A DNA stretch of 64,000 nucleotides from JACDHQ01 sp036401195 (lineage in GTDB: Bacteria > Gemmatimonadota > Gemmatimonadetes > Gemmatimonadales > Gemmatimonadaceae), in the NCBI GenBank assembly GCA_036401195.1, contig DASWVQ010000125.1, positions 105,228 to 169,227 on the forward strand, given 5' to 3'. The notes beneath the pieces were generated by a model, which saw only the letters and a program-made list of their open reading frames with translations, did not search any database and was not told the origin of the DNA. A program made the translations under genes and the position numbers. Positions 7,663 through 16,562 of this stretch are shown here, piece after piece (positions within the stretch are counted from its first letter, which is position 1; each line of letters begins with the position of its first letter).

Positions 7663-10600
7663 CTACCTCCGCTCGGCAAGGGGAAGGGCGGGTGGCCCGC
7701 CAGTGCGCATGGCGTCGCGCACCTCGTGACGGACCTGCCGCTCCTTCCAAAGGGTGTACACCGCGGGGATAACGACCAGCGTGAGGACGGTGCTCGAGAT
7801 CATCCCGCCGATCATCGGCGCGGCGATTCGCCGCATGACGCTCGCGCCGGCACCGTTCCCCCAGAGGATGGGGAGCAGGCCGGCCATGATCGCGGTCACG
7901 GTCATCATCTTCGGGCGGACGCGTTCGACGGCCCCCTCCACGACGGCTTCATACAGGTCGCGCAACGACGGCAGTCGCCCTTCCGCGGCACGTACCGCCC
8001 GGATGCTGTGCCAGGCATGGTCGAGATAAATCAACATCACCACGCCGGTTTCCGCGGCCACCCCGGCGAGTGCGATGAAGCCGATTGCCACGGCCACCGA
8101 CCAGTTGTAACCCAGTGCCCAGATGAACCAGATCCCCCCGACGAGGGCAAAGGGAAGGGAGAGCATGACGATCATCGTTTCCCCCACGCTCTTGAAGTTG
8201 AAGTAGAGCAGGAGGAAAATGATGGCGAGCGTGGCGGGAATGACGAGGGTCATCCGTTCCCGGGCGCGCTCCATGTACTCGTACTGTCCGCTCCAGGTGA
8301 GTGTGTAGCCCGGCGGCATCGTCACGTTCTGCTGCACTAGCCGCTGCGCATCGCGCACGTATGATCCGATGTCCCGGCCCGCCACGTCCACGTAGACCCA
8401 GGCGGTGGGTTGGGCGTCTTCGGTCCGGACGACCATCGGGCCGGCCACCCGCCTGATGGTTGCGAGCTGGCCGAGTGGGATCTGGGCGCTGCCTGCCGCC
8501 ATGGAAGGGCTGCTTCCGCCCATCCCGCCGCCGCCTCCCATGCCACCGGCAGACGGCGCGGGATCCGGCGCCCCGCCGTCGAGCGAGTGTGCAATTGGAA
8601 CGAGCACGTTCGCGAGCCGCTCCGGGGTGTCCCGGAGTTCCTGCGGATAGCGAACTCGCACACCGTACCGTTCACGCCCTTCCACGGTCTGCGTGATGAC
8701 CATGCCACCGATCGCCGTCGCGATGACGGTCTGGACGTCCCCGACGTTGATGCCATGCCGTGCGGCGGCCGCACGGTCGATCTGGATGTCCAGGTAGTAG
8801 CCGGAGACGGCCCGCTCGGCGAACGCGCTCCGCGTACCCGGGACCATCTGCACTACACGCTCGACTTCCTTCCCCACGCGTTCCAGCTCGGCCAGGTCGG
8901 GTCCGAAGATCTTGATGCCGACGGGGGTCCTGATGCCCGTGGCGAGCATGTCGATGCGCCCGCGAATCGGCATCGTCCAGGCGTTGGTGATTCCAGGCAT
9001 CCTGACGGCAGAGTCCATTTGGGCCAGGAGGCCGTCGTACGTTACGCCCTCTCGCCAGGCGGATTCCGGCTTCAACGAGATGGTGGTCTCGAACATGTCG
9101 AGCCCCGCCGGGTCGGTCGCGGTATTCGCACGACCGGCTTTCCCCCACACGTGATCGACCTCGGGGAAGGTCTTGATGATGGAGTCCTGGATGCGGAGGA
9201 TCTCCCGCGCGCGTGCGACGCTCACGCCTGGCAACGTCGTGGGCATGTACAGGATCGTTCCCTCGTCGAGCCGCGGCATGAACTCGCTGCCGATACGCGT
9301 CCAGGGAATCCAGGTGAGCAGCAGGGTCAGCGCCCCGGCCCCGATCACCGGCCAACGGTGCTTCAGGACGAAGTCGATCACCGGCTGGTACAGCCGAATC
9401 AGCGCCCGGTTCAATGGATTGGCGCGCTCGCGATAGATGCGCCCCCGGATGAACAGCCCCATCGTGACGGGAACGATCGTGACCGACAGCAGGCTCGCGG
9501 CCGCCATGGCGAAGGTCTTCGTGAAGGCCAGTGGCTTGAAGAGGCGCCCCTCCTGCCCCTCGAGCGTGAAGACCGGGATGAACGAGACCGTGATGATCAG
9601 CAGCGAGAAGAACAGCGCCGGCCCGACTTCCCGGGAGGATTCGACGACGATCTTCCATCGCTGCGCCGCCGTCATCTCCCGGGTGCTGAAGTATCGGGGG
9701 TCACCGTCGCCCGTGGGGGCGGCGCGCTCGAGGTGCTTGTGCATGTTCTCGATCATCACGATCGCGGCGTCGATCATCGCGCCGATCGCGATGGCGATCC
9801 CGCCGAGCGACATGATGTCGGCACCGACGCCGAGCCATCGCATCGCGATGAATGCCATCAGGATGCCGAGGGGAAGCGTCAGGATGGCGACCAGTGCCGA
9901 GCTCGCGTGCAGCAGGAACACGATGCAGACGAGGGCGACGATGATCGATTCCTCCAGCAGCTTCCCCCTGAGCGTCTCGATCGCTCGTTCGATCAGGTCG
10001 CTGCGGTCGTAGACGGGCCGGATCACCACGCCGGGCGGGAGGCCGGGACGGATCTCGTCGAGCTTGGCCTTGACGTTGTCGATCGTCGTAAGGGCATTCT
10101 GGCCGAAGCGCATGACCACGATCGCCCCGACGGCGTCGCCGCGGCCGTCCAGCTCTGCGATTCCCCGTCGGACTGCCGGTCCCACGCCCACCCGCCCCAG
10201 CTCCGCGACGGTGACGGGGGTGCCAGCTTTCGTCGCACCGACAACCACGTTCTCGATGTCGCTTAGGGACTTGAAGTACCCGAGCCCCCGCACCATGTAC
10301 TCGCGCTCGGACAGCTCGAGCACCATGGCGCCGATGTCATTGTTCGCGTTCTGGATGGCACCCATCACCTGCGGCACCGAGACCCCGTAAGCGAGCATCT
10401 TCGCGGGGTCGAGATCCACCTGATACTGCTTCTCGTACCCTCCGACGGTCGCTACCTCGGATACCCCCGGGACGGCGGTAAGCTGGTAGCGCAGGTACCA
10501 GTCCTGAAGCGACCGAAGCTGCGACAGGTCCATCCGGCCAGTGGTATCCTCGAGGGCATACTGGTAGACCCACCCCAGCCCGGTCGCATCCGGACCGAGG

Positions 10601-10983
10601 ACGGGCGACACGCTCGCCGGCAGCTTCCCCTTGAGGCCATTGAGATACTCCAGCACGCGGCTGCGTGCCCAATACAGGTCCGTCCCGTCGTCGAAGATGA
10701 CGTACACGAACGACACGCCGAAGAAGGAGTAGCCGCGAACGACGCGGGATCCCGGCACCTTGAGCATCTCGGCGGCGATCGGATACGTGACCTGATCCTC
10801 GACGATCCGTGGTGCCTGCTCGTTGTACTCGGCCTGGACGATCACCTGCACGTCGGAGAGATCGGGGAGTGCCTCGAGAGGCGTCCGCCGAACGGCCATG
10901 ACGCCCCCGATGGTGACCGCTGCCACGAAGAGAAAGACGAGCAGCTTGTTCCTCACCGACCACTCGATGATGCGGTTCAGCAT
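7663..10983 (-). CDS. cusA: CusA/CzcA-family heavy-metal RND efflux transporter
   Basis: 1106 residues, slightly longer than typical CusA. The first membrane helix (RNKLLVFLFVAAV) is followed by the porter domain, the central cluster of helices with DAAIVMIENMHKHLE (the charged proton-relay motif typical of heavy-metal RND pumps), a second periplasmic domain and the last helices. A Gly/Met/Ser-rich insertion (GGMGGGGGMGGSS) occurs at about residue 820 and may add methionines for Cu(I). It forms a trimer with the adaptor and outer-membrane channel encoded just upstream, moving metal from periplasm or membrane to outside with proton energy. Copper or silver is favoured over Co/Zn/Cd by the neighbours, not by a residue I can prove. 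Confidence 0.92.
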   Translation of the reverse strand: MLNRIIEWSVRNKLLVFLFVAAVTIGGVMAVRRTPLEALPDLSDVQVIVQAEYNEQAPRIVEDQVTYPIAAEMLKVPGSRVVRGYSFFGVSFVYVIFDDGTDLYWARSRVLEYLNGLKGKLPASVSPVLGPDATGLGWVYQYALEDTTGRMDLSQLRSLQDWYLRYQLTAVPGVSEVATVGGYEKQYQVDLDPAKMLAYGVSVPQVMGAIQNANNDIGAMVLELSEREYMVRGLGYFKSLSDIENVVVGATKAGTPVTVAELGRVGVGPAVRRGIAELDGRGDAVGAIVVMRFGQNALTTIDNVKAKLDEIRPGLPPGVVIRPVYDRSDLIERAIETLRGKLLEESIIVALVCIVFLLHASSALVAILTLPLGILMAFIAMRWLGVGADIMSLGGIAIAIGAMIDAAIVMIENMHKHLERAAPTGDGDPRYFSTREMTAAQRWKIVVESSREVGPALFFSLLIITVSFIPVFTLEGQEGRLFKPLAFTKTFAMAAASLLSVTIVPVTMGLFIRGRIYRERANPLNRALIRLYQPVIDFVLKHRWPVIGAGALTLLLTWIPWTRIGSEFMPRLDEGTILYMPTTLPGVSVARAREILRIQDSIIKTFPEVDHVWGKAGRANTATDPAGLDMFETTISLKPESAWREGVTYDGLLAQMDSAVRMPGITNAWTMPIRGRIDMLATGIRTPVGIKIFGPDLAELERVGKEVERVVQMVPGTRSAFAERAVSGYYLDIQIDRAAAARHGINVGDVQTVIATAIGGMVITQTVEGRERYGVRVRYPQELRDTPERLANVLVPIAHSLDGGAPDPAPSAGGMGGGGGMGGSSPSMAAGSAQIPLGQLATIRRVAGPMVVRTEDAQPTAWVYVDVAGRDIGSYVRDAQRLVQQNVTMPPGYTLTWSGQYEYMERARERMTLVIPATLAIIFLLLYFNFKSVGETMIVMLSLPFALVGGIWFIWALGYNWSVAVAIGFIALAGVAAETGVVMLIYLDHAWHSIRAVRAAEGRLPSLRDLYEAVVEGAVERVRPKMMTVTAIMAGLLPILWGNGAGASVMRRIAAPMIGGMISSTVLTLVVIPAVYTLWKERQVRHEVRDAMRTGGPPALPLAERR

Positions 10984-10994
10984 GGCGGCCTCCT

Positions 10995-12470
10995 TCAGCG
11001 GGCCGGCGCCGGGGCGGCGCCAGCCATGGAATGTCCGTCATGCGATTGCGCGGAGGGGGTCGCCGCCGGGGGGCTCCCGGGGGCGGCCGACGGCGGCGTG
11101 GCGCCGGGCGTGTGTCCATCGTGACCGGCAGGCGAGGTCGCGGATGGCGTCTTCGCGCTTCCTCCGGCGTTCGGCTTGGAAGGCGTCGTCATGTCCATCC
11201 CCGGCATGTTGCCCATTCCGCCCAGCGCGCTCCCAAGGTTCGACTCCGCGTCCACGAGGAAGGTGGCCGACTTGACCACCGTCTCACCAGCGGCCAGTCC
11301 GCTGAGGATTGCCATGCGGTCGGCAGCCGGGGAGCCCAGGGTCACCTCACGGGGAACGAGTCGTCCACTCGGCTCCCGCACGAAGACCAGGCTCCGCGTC
11401 CCCGTTACCAGCACGGCGGATCGCGGCACGGTCACGGTAGCCGCCTGTGGGGCGCCGCGCGCCCGCAGCGTCGCGTACATCCCGGGCTTGAGCCGCAGTC
11501 CGGGGTTCGGGATCTCCACGCGCACCCGCGCCGTCCGCGTCTCCTGGTTCAGTGTCGGATAGATGTACGTCACTCGCCCGCTCCGCGTGTCCCCAGGGAG
11601 CGCCTCGAAGTCGACCGTCACCGGTTGCCTGACCCGCATCGAAGCGAGGTCGCGCTCGAAGATCTCGCCCTCCACCCAGACCACGGAGAGGTCTGCCATG
11701 CGGAACAGGACGTCGCCCGGCATCAGCCGCTGGCCCTCGACCACGTTCTTCTCCAGCACGTAGCCGCTGTACGGTGCGCGGAAGGTGAGGGTCCGTCGCA
11801 CCGTGCCGGTGCGCTGGACGGCCGCGATCTCGTCCGCGGGCACGTCCCAGTAGGCGAGGCGGCGGCGCGCCGACGCGGCGAGATCGTCCGCGGCCCGCCG
11901 GGCCTCCGGACTGGCCGACTGCATGTCGGCGCGAAGCCGGTCAGCGAGCAGCAGCTCTTCCTGCGCCGTCACCAGCATCGGGGCGTAGATGGCGGCGAGC
12001 GGCTGACCGGCCGCGACAGCCTGGCCGGTCGTATTGACGAACAGCCGCTCGACGAAGCCCTCGATCTTCGTCGTCACGGTGCGAAGTCGGCGCTCGTCGT
12101 ACGTCACGAGTCCGACCGTCCGGATCTCGGACTGCAGCCGCTCCGTGCGGGCATCGGCGAAGGTCACGCCGATGCGGCGCGCGGCTTCCGCGGACAGCTC
12201 CACCGGCATTTCGGCGCTGGCCGCCGGCGCGGCGCCGTGGTTGTGGCCCGCCGGCATCTCCGGCTCGGCGGACCGCCGGGTCAGGAGGATGGCCGCGACG
12301 GCGGTCCCAAGCGCCACCACCCCCGCGCTCCACCAGAGGAGCCGGCGGCCGCGCGATTTCGGCGGCCCGCCGAAGGGCGAGGCCAGGGGATCCGGCGTCA
12401 TGGCGCTGGCCGGGTGCTGGGACGCATCGCCGTGCGATGCCCCGCGATCGAATTCCTTTGGCATGGTCAT
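10995..12470 (-). CDS. cusB: CusB-family periplasmic adaptor (membrane fusion protein)
   Basis: 491 residues. The start overlaps the stop of the channel gene (ATGA), so translation is coupled. After a cytosolic lead there is one membrane anchor, then a His/Met segment (AGHNHGAAP) and the usual order of hairpin, lipoyl and beta-barrel domains (VGLVTYDERR, LYATLRARG-type strands). The C-terminal 70 residues are low complexity and rich in Met and His (MGNMPGMDM, HDGHTPG, HDGHSM), the kind of tail used by CusB/CusF relatives to catch Cu(I). It bridges CusA to the outer-membrane channel. No separate CusF gene is seen, so this tail may take over its role. Confidence 0.9.
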   Translation of the reverse strand: MTMPKEFDRGASHGDASQHPASAMTPDPLASPFGGPPKSRGRRLLWWSAGVVALGTAVAAILLTRRSAEPEMPAGHNHGAAPAASAEMPVELSAEAARRIGVTFADARTERLQSEIRTVGLVTYDERRLRTVTTKIEGFVERLFVNTTGQAVAAGQPLAAIYAPMLVTAQEELLLADRLRADMQSASPEARRAADDLAASARRRLAYWDVPADEIAAVQRTGTVRRTLTFRAPYSGYVLEKNVVEGQRLMPGDVLFRMADLSVVWVEGEIFERDLASMRVRQPVTVDFEALPGDTRSGRVTYIYPTLNQETRTARVRVEIPNPGLRLKPGMYATLRARGAPQAATVTVPRSAVLVTGTRSLVFVREPSGRLVPREVTLGSPAADRMAILSGLAAGETVVKSATFLVDAESNLGSALGGMGNMPGMDMTTPSKPNAGGSAKTPSATSPAGHDGHTPGATPPSAAPGSPPAATPSAQSHDGHSMAGAAPAPAR

Positions 12471-13915
12471 GGGATCACCCGTTCCGTCGCGGGAACGGCA
12501 GGAAATGGGGTTGGTGCCGATCCCGACGCGTTGGTCGGGAGCGCACGCGGCGTGGCGCGTGGGGCTGGCGTCGTCTCCGCGATGCCCAGATCGCGGCCGG
12601 TGAGCATTTCGAGCTCGGCCCAGGCCTTGCCTTCATCCGCTTCGAGCACGGCGAGATCCTGGCGGAACCGGTTGACCGTCATCCGGTTGTCGAGCAGCGT
12701 CATGAAGTCGACCGTGCCCACGCGATACGCGGCGAGGGCAGACGCAACGGTTGCTTCCGCCTGGGGCAGGATGGTCGATCGATACAGGGCGGACAGGTTC
12801 TGCGCCCGCTGGAGGTTTGCCAGCGCTTCGGTGATGCGTCCGCGGGTATCGGCCTGCATGGCCGCAAGGTCCGCACGCGCCATCGCCCGCATCGCCTCCG
12901 CTTCCTCCCGCAGCTTGTACTGTCGTGACCGGGCGAACACGGGCACGCTCGCCCCGAACATCAGGCTGCCCATCCGCTCGGTCCCGCCGGCGGCCATCCC
13001 GTCGGCGCCGGTGCCCGAACTTCCTCGCTGCCCATACTGGATGCCGACGGTGAGGTCAGGAATCAGTTCCCGACGCGCCAGCCGCGTCATGCGGTCGGCG
13101 GCGGCGAGCTCATGGACCCCCGCCTGGATCATCGGCCTGTTTCGCAGCGCCAGACTGTCGAGCGTCGCCTCAGCGGGATTCGATGCCGGAAACTGCGGAA
13201 GGACGGGGTGGGGGACGGGCGTGGACGCCGGGCGATCGAGCACCGCGTTCAGCCGCGCAGCCATCGCCGTGCGCATCGCCGTCATGCGCAGGGTGTCCTC
13301 GACCATCCGGGCGATCTCCACCCGCGCGCGAAGCACGTCGGTCTGGCGACCCTCGCCAACGCGGTACATCGTCTCCGCAATCGAGGCGATCTCCTGGACG
13401 AGACGCAGTGTTTCCCGCATGACGCGAAGCGCCTCGTCTGTCTGGTACACCTCGAAGAAGGCCATCGCGGCGGCAGTTCGGGCTTCCCACCCGGCATCGC
13501 TCGCGCGCCATTGCTCGGCTTCAGCCCTCGACGCTGCGATCCCCCGATTCAGCCCGAGCTTTCCGGCCAGCGGCAGCATCTGCATCACCTGCAGCTGAGT
13601 CATGCCGAGCGTGGCCATCGGGGCGAGTGAGGGAAGGGAGTAGTTCATCCAGCCGAGCTGTACCTGCGGGTCCGGGGGAAGGCCGGCCGAGGGTATGCGT
13701 GCGTTGGCCGCTCGGGCGAGAGCGGACGCGGCGGCGAATCGCGGATTGCGAGTGGCGACCTGTTCGTACACGTCCGCCAGTCGCAGCGTCTCCGGATTCG
13801 GCTGCTGCGCGTGCGGAACCTGCGGCCACAGCAGCCCAAGCAGTGACAGCGCGAATCCGACGCGATGGCGGGCGGATCGCAGCCGCGACAAGGCGGCTGA
13901 CGGGATATGCAGCAT
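12467..13915 (-). CDS. cusC: TolC/CusC-family outer-membrane efflux channel
   Basis: 482 residues from the ATG opening LHIPSAALSR, with GGAGA about 8 bases upstream; the open frame extends further but without a signal. A signal peptide ends near PHAQQ. The two repeated OEP domains are visible as long amphipathic helices: LADVYEQVATRNPRFAAA at the start, LDSLALRNRPMIQ in the middle and a closing helical region ending with RDLGI. It supplies the outer-membrane exit duct for CusBA. The 3' end overlaps the adaptor gene by 4 bases. The gene upstream in the operon is the small His/Cys protein at 14058. Confidence 0.9.
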   Translation of the reverse strand: MLHIPSAALSRLRSARHRVGFALSLLGLLWPQVPHAQQPNPETLRLADVYEQVATRNPRFAAASALARAANARIPSAGLPPDPQVQLGWMNYSLPSLAPMATLGMTQLQVMQMLPLAGKLGLNRGIAASRAEAEQWRASDAGWEARTAAAMAFFEVYQTDEALRVMRETLRLVQEIASIAETMYRVGEGRQTDVLRARVEIARMVEDTLRMTAMRTAMAARLNAVLDRPASTPVPHPVLPQFPASNPAEATLDSLALRNRPMIQAGVHELAAADRMTRLARRELIPDLTVGIQYGQRGSSGTGADGMAAGGTERMGSLMFGASVPVFARSRQYKLREEAEAMRAMARADLAAMQADTRGRITEALANLQRAQNLSALYRSTILPQAEATVASALAAYRVGTVDFMTLLDNRMTVNRFRQDLAVLEADEGKAWAELEMLTGRDLGIAETTPAPRATPRALPTNASGSAPTPFPAVPATERVIP

Positions 13916-14057
13916 GACGAAATCTCCAGAAGGGTGTCCGGCCCGGGCAGCCATGTGGGCGCCACGAGGAGGAAGACCACCAATGAGTGTCGACCAGGCG
14001 CGCCGGCGGGTTCGCCAGACGTGCCACCTGCAGTCCGCAGAGTGCCCGCGGACTGGC

Positions 14058-14483
14058 TCAGCCGCGCGGCGGAGGGTCGTCTGGAGGGAGCGCCGCGGTC
14101 GGCACGAGCTGGAGGACCCCCGCAGTGACGGGGGCGCTCGCAAGCCGTACCACGCCGATCTGCCGCCCGCTTGGCAGGGCGAGCGGCGCGCAGGCATGCA
14201 TCATCGACTGGCACGCCGCGGACGAGTGCGAGCTCGTGCAGCCCACCGGAGAATCAGGAGGGGCCTGAACCAGCGCCATGACGTGCGCGCGTTGCCCTTC
14301 ATGGGGAGCAGGCGAAACCGTCCGGCGGCGCGCCCGGTGATGCTCCCGAGGGCCTTGGTCCGGGACGCCCTTGGCCAGCGCTGCCCAACCGTGATGCTGC
14401 ACGACGCATCGCAGCTCTCCGCCGAGCAGGACGCTCTGCGAGAGGAGGGCTACGAGCAGAAGTGCAGAAAGGCGACGAATCAC
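14058..14483 (-). CDS. small secreted His/Cys protein, first gene of the Cus operon
   Basis: 141 residues from a GTG that opens IRRLSALLLVALLSQS, a signal peptide. The mature protein has RCVVQHHG, EHHRAR, a CTSSHSSAAC-SMMHAC cluster and a PP-rich end. The divergent gene at 14772 has the same plan, with the same GTG start and an RCVAQ motif after the signal. No named family is recognised. It lies 45 bp downstream of a TTTAC dyad and 142 bp upstream of cusC, so it probably leads the copper efflux operon. A periplasmic copper-binding role is an inference from Cys, His and Met content. Confidence 0.6.
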   Translation of the reverse strand: MIRRLSALLLVALLSQSVLLGGELRCVVQHHGWAALAKGVPDQGPREHHRARRRTVSPAPHEGQRAHVMALVQAPPDSPVGCTSSHSSAACQSMMHACAPLALPSGRQIGVVRLASAPVTAGVLQLVPTAALPPDDPPPRG

Positions 14484-14528
14484 GGCGGGCGTGTGGTTGC
14501 GGGTGCGAGCGGGCGACGCGCGCCACGC

Positions 14529-14543
14529 TTTACGCAGGATAAT
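14529..14543. promoter_or_regulatory. TTTAC-N5-ATAAT dyad (operator B), Cus operon
   Basis: TTTAC, GCAGG, ATAAT. The left half is perfect and the right half has two changes; the first ten bases plus ATAA are identical to the site at 17012. It sits 45 bp before the start of the His/Cys gene that heads the Cus operon. Confidence 0.5.
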
Positions 14544-14644
14544 CGCCCTGAGGCGATGGTCAGCCGGGAAGTGGGGCAGCTTTTGTCAGAGAATCCCTGA
14601 TTGCGGGCGGCTGGAAACGCTCACGGTCCGGCACCCGCAGCGGT

Positions 14645-14659
14645 TCTACGCACCGTAAA
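14645..14659. promoter_or_regulatory. TCTAC-N5-GTAAA dyad (operator D)
   Basis: TCTAC, GCACC, GTAAA: one mismatch from the perfect dyad, 112 bp upstream of the plus-strand His/Cys gene. It shares the divergent 290-bp region with operator B, so each divergent unit has its own site. Confidence 0.5.
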
Positions 14660-14771
14660 AATCAGTTGGCCCCCGACAATTGACAAGGAGGTCTCCTGAC
14701 TGCGGGCCGATAGCCGCGGTGGCACCCTGCGGCACGGTCGACTCCGGCCGTTTCCCCTTCTACTGACTCCC

Positions 14772-15173
14772 GTGCGCTCATTGCTTCGCCGAACTGCATC
14801 GACCGCGCTCCTGCTCCTGCAGGCGCTGGTGGTCGCGAACGCGGTTCGGTGCGTGGCGCAGGCGGCGCCGGCGGGGGCGGCGCGACATCACCAGGGGCAG
14901 GTCCGCGCCGAGGGCGGAATGGGTGCGCCGGGGCTGATGACCTTCCTCAGCGGCACTCACGGGGGACACTGCGGCTCGCATGGGACACCAGCCTGCTCCA
15001 CGACCGCTGCCGGGTCGTGCGAAGTCGGCAGGACCTGCAGCCAGCTGGCGACGGTGTACAGCACCGGCCGACATCATCGCGCGCCGGCGCATGCGACGGC
15101 GCGGGGTTGGATTGCGCCTGGCGTGGCATCTCACCTGATCGCTCCGCCCACCCCCCCTCCCAGACCGGCGTAG
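14772..15173 (+). CDS. small secreted His/Cys protein heading a DUF411 cluster
   Basis: 133 residues from a GTG opening RSLLRRTASTALLLLQAL, a signal peptide. The mature part has RCVAQ, RHHQGQ, a Gly/His stretch (GTHGGHCGSHG), five Cys in all and ends PPTPPPRPA. This is the same layout as the divergent gene at 14058. It is followed by the thioredoxin-like and DUF411 genes in the same direction. Its function is unknown; periplasmic metal binding is suggested by composition and by the dyad upstream. Confidence 0.58.
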   Translation: MRSLLRRTASTALLLLQALVVANAVRCVAQAAPAGAARHHQGQVRAEGGMGAPGLMTFLSGTHGGHCGSHGTPACSTTAAGSCEVGRTCSQLATVYSTGRHHRAPAHATARGWIAPGVASHLIAPPTPPPRPA

Positions 15174-15325
15174 CGCGCGCGGCTCCAGGGAGCCGAGCGC
15201 GGGCGGGCCACACCCGCCCTGGCAGCCAACGAGTCGTCGACTGCACCACTCCGGTGCCGGTCGTCTGCCTCGAGATCGCGGCGGCAGCCGGCCGCTGCGC
15301 CAGACCTCCAGGGAGCCGTCTCCAC

Positions 15326-15922
15326 ATGTCACGTTCACTTCTCCATGCCATCGCCGCGGTTTCGGCGGCTGAGCACTACCAGGGCTGCTGCGGCGAAACG
15401 CCTGCCGACCCGTGCGACCACCACCCGCGGAGGCCCTCGTGCGCCGACCAGCGGGAACTCCGGGGTGGCGGCACCGAGCTCGAGTTCGAGGGTCTCTATT
15501 CGGAGGGGATGCCGTATGCGTGCGGCGGGATCATGGCGGGCGCGTCACGACGAACTGTCCTGCGCCGGGAGGGCGTGCAGACCCGCTGGCACGTCCTCGC
15601 AGTGCTCAGCCCGGCAGAGTGGGCCGAAAGTGCCCTGGCTGCCCGAATTGCGGCCTTCGCCCACACGCACGAAGCGGTGGACTTTCGCGTGATCACCCCG
15701 GTGCAAGCCAACGCCCTGTTGACCCGGCGGCGACTCGACCCCGTCGATCCGCCCCCGCTGTTCATCCTGCTGAACGCCGCGTTCGAGGAGGTGAGCTCAT
15801 GGGGGGAGGGGCCCGGACGCCAATCCCCCTGGTGGTGGCTCCCCCTTCGGCGGGCAACGCCGCCCACCTCGGCGGCTACCACCGACGAGTTCGTTGCCAC
15901 GCTCGAACACCTCGCTGCCTGA
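15326..15922 (+). CDS. thioredoxin-like protein lacking the active-site Cys
   Basis: 198 residues from an ATG preceded by GGGAG. The N-terminal 45 residues carry five Cys and several His (GCCGETPADPCDHH). Residues 85-160 align with the thioredoxin-like protein at 932-1582: RWHVLAVLSPAEWAE against GHWHLLVIAESWCTD, and PPLFILLNAAFEEVSSW against TPVVILLDDRFQERGSW. The Cys at the active-site position is gone, so ordinary thiol chemistry at that point is unlikely. The Cys/His-rich N-terminus may bind metal instead. It lies 8 bp upstream of the DUF411 gene, echoing the pairing seen at 432-1582. Confidence 0.6.
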   Translation: MSRSLLHAIAAVSAAEHYQGCCGETPADPCDHHPRRPSCADQRELRGGGTELEFEGLYSEGMPYACGGIMAGASRRTVLRREGVQTRWHVLAVLSPAEWAESALAARIAAFAHTHEAVDFRVITPVQANALLTRRRLDPVDPPPLFILLNAAFEEVSSWGEGPGRQSPWWWLPLRRATPPTSAATTDEFVATLEHLAA

Positions 15923-15930
15923 GAGTCCCC

Positions 15931-16488
15931 ATGCCGAACCTCACTCTGACATCGCCGCTGGCCGCCCTCGTTGAGGAGAGAATGACCCGCAGAGAGTGGC
16001 TGGCGCATGCGGCCACCGTGACCCTGCTGACCGCACTCGCGCCGCTTTCGCACACCGCAAGCGCTCTGTCTGGTGCGACTGCACCCGCCGCGGCGCGAGC
16101 CGCGGCGAAGGCCGCGACCCCCATCCGGATCTACAAGACGCCGACATGCGGTTGCTGCAAGGGATGGATCACCTACCTCGAGCAGCAGGGATTTCAACCA
16201 CAGGTGGAGATCGTTGCCAACCTGGACGATCTGAAGAAGCGCCTCGGCATCCCGGGGAGCGTGGTGTCGTGTCACACGGCCACGATCGAAGGGTACGCGG
16301 TGGAAGGGCACGTGCCGGCGGCGGCCATTCGGAAGCTGCTGCGCGAGCGGCCGCGCGTCGCGGGGATCGGCGTGACCGGGATGCCGCTGGGTTCTCCGGG
16401 AATGGAAGGGCTCGGCCGGAAGGATCCATTCGACGTCCTCGCGTTCGACCGCAAGGGCGCCACCCGCGTATTCCTCCACTTCGCCTAG
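15931..16488 (+). CDS. DUF411 metal-associated protein (copy 4)
   Basis: 185 residues. After a short lead, TRREWLAHAATVTLLTALAP forms a Tat-like signal. The DUF411 core follows in full: TPTCGCCKGW, VVSCHTATIEGYAVEGHVP, GMPLGSPGMEG. It lacks the WS before CHT seen in the other three copies (VVSCHT instead of LWSCHT). It starts 8 bp after the thioredoxin-like gene and is probably in one operon with the His/Cys gene at 14772, behind operator D. The start ATG sits directly after the upstream stop with only a weak ribosome site. Confidence 0.92.
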   Translation: MPNLTLTSPLAALVEERMTRREWLAHAATVTLLTALAPLSHTASALSGATAPAAARAAAKAATPIRIYKTPTCGCCKGWITYLEQQGFQPQVEIVANLDDLKKRLGIPGSVVSCHTATIEGYAVEGHVPAAAIRKLLRERPRVAGIGVTGMPLGSPGMEGLGRKDPFDVLAFDRKGATRVFLHFA

Positions 16489-16497
16489 GGGCCGAGT

Positions 16498-16544
16498 CCG
16501 CGTTCGCGGAGTGGGGCGGCCCGCGCCTCTCCCCGCGAACGCGG
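16498..16544. terminator. hairpin between convergent DUF411 and Csp genes
   Basis: A perfect 12-bp inverted repeat (16498-16509 and 16533-16544) with a 23-base GC-rich loop lies between the two convergent stops. No T run follows on either strand. Confidence 0.4.
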
Positions 16545-16562
16545 CGGCGCTCAGGGGGTCGC

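Noticed and set aside
8510..8570. Gly/Met-rich repeat in cusA as a DNA repeat element
   Set aside because: It is a short coding low-complexity stretch inside the transporter, not a separate repeat.
8410..10266. A 618-codon plus-strand frame opposite cusA
   Set aside because: Shadow of the RND transporter gene; no motifs, no ribosome site.
11031..13598. An 855-codon plus-strand frame opposite cusB and cusC
   Set aside because: It lies antisense to two well-recognised genes, shows no family motifs and has the Arg/Ala/Ser-rich composition of GC-driven shadow frames.
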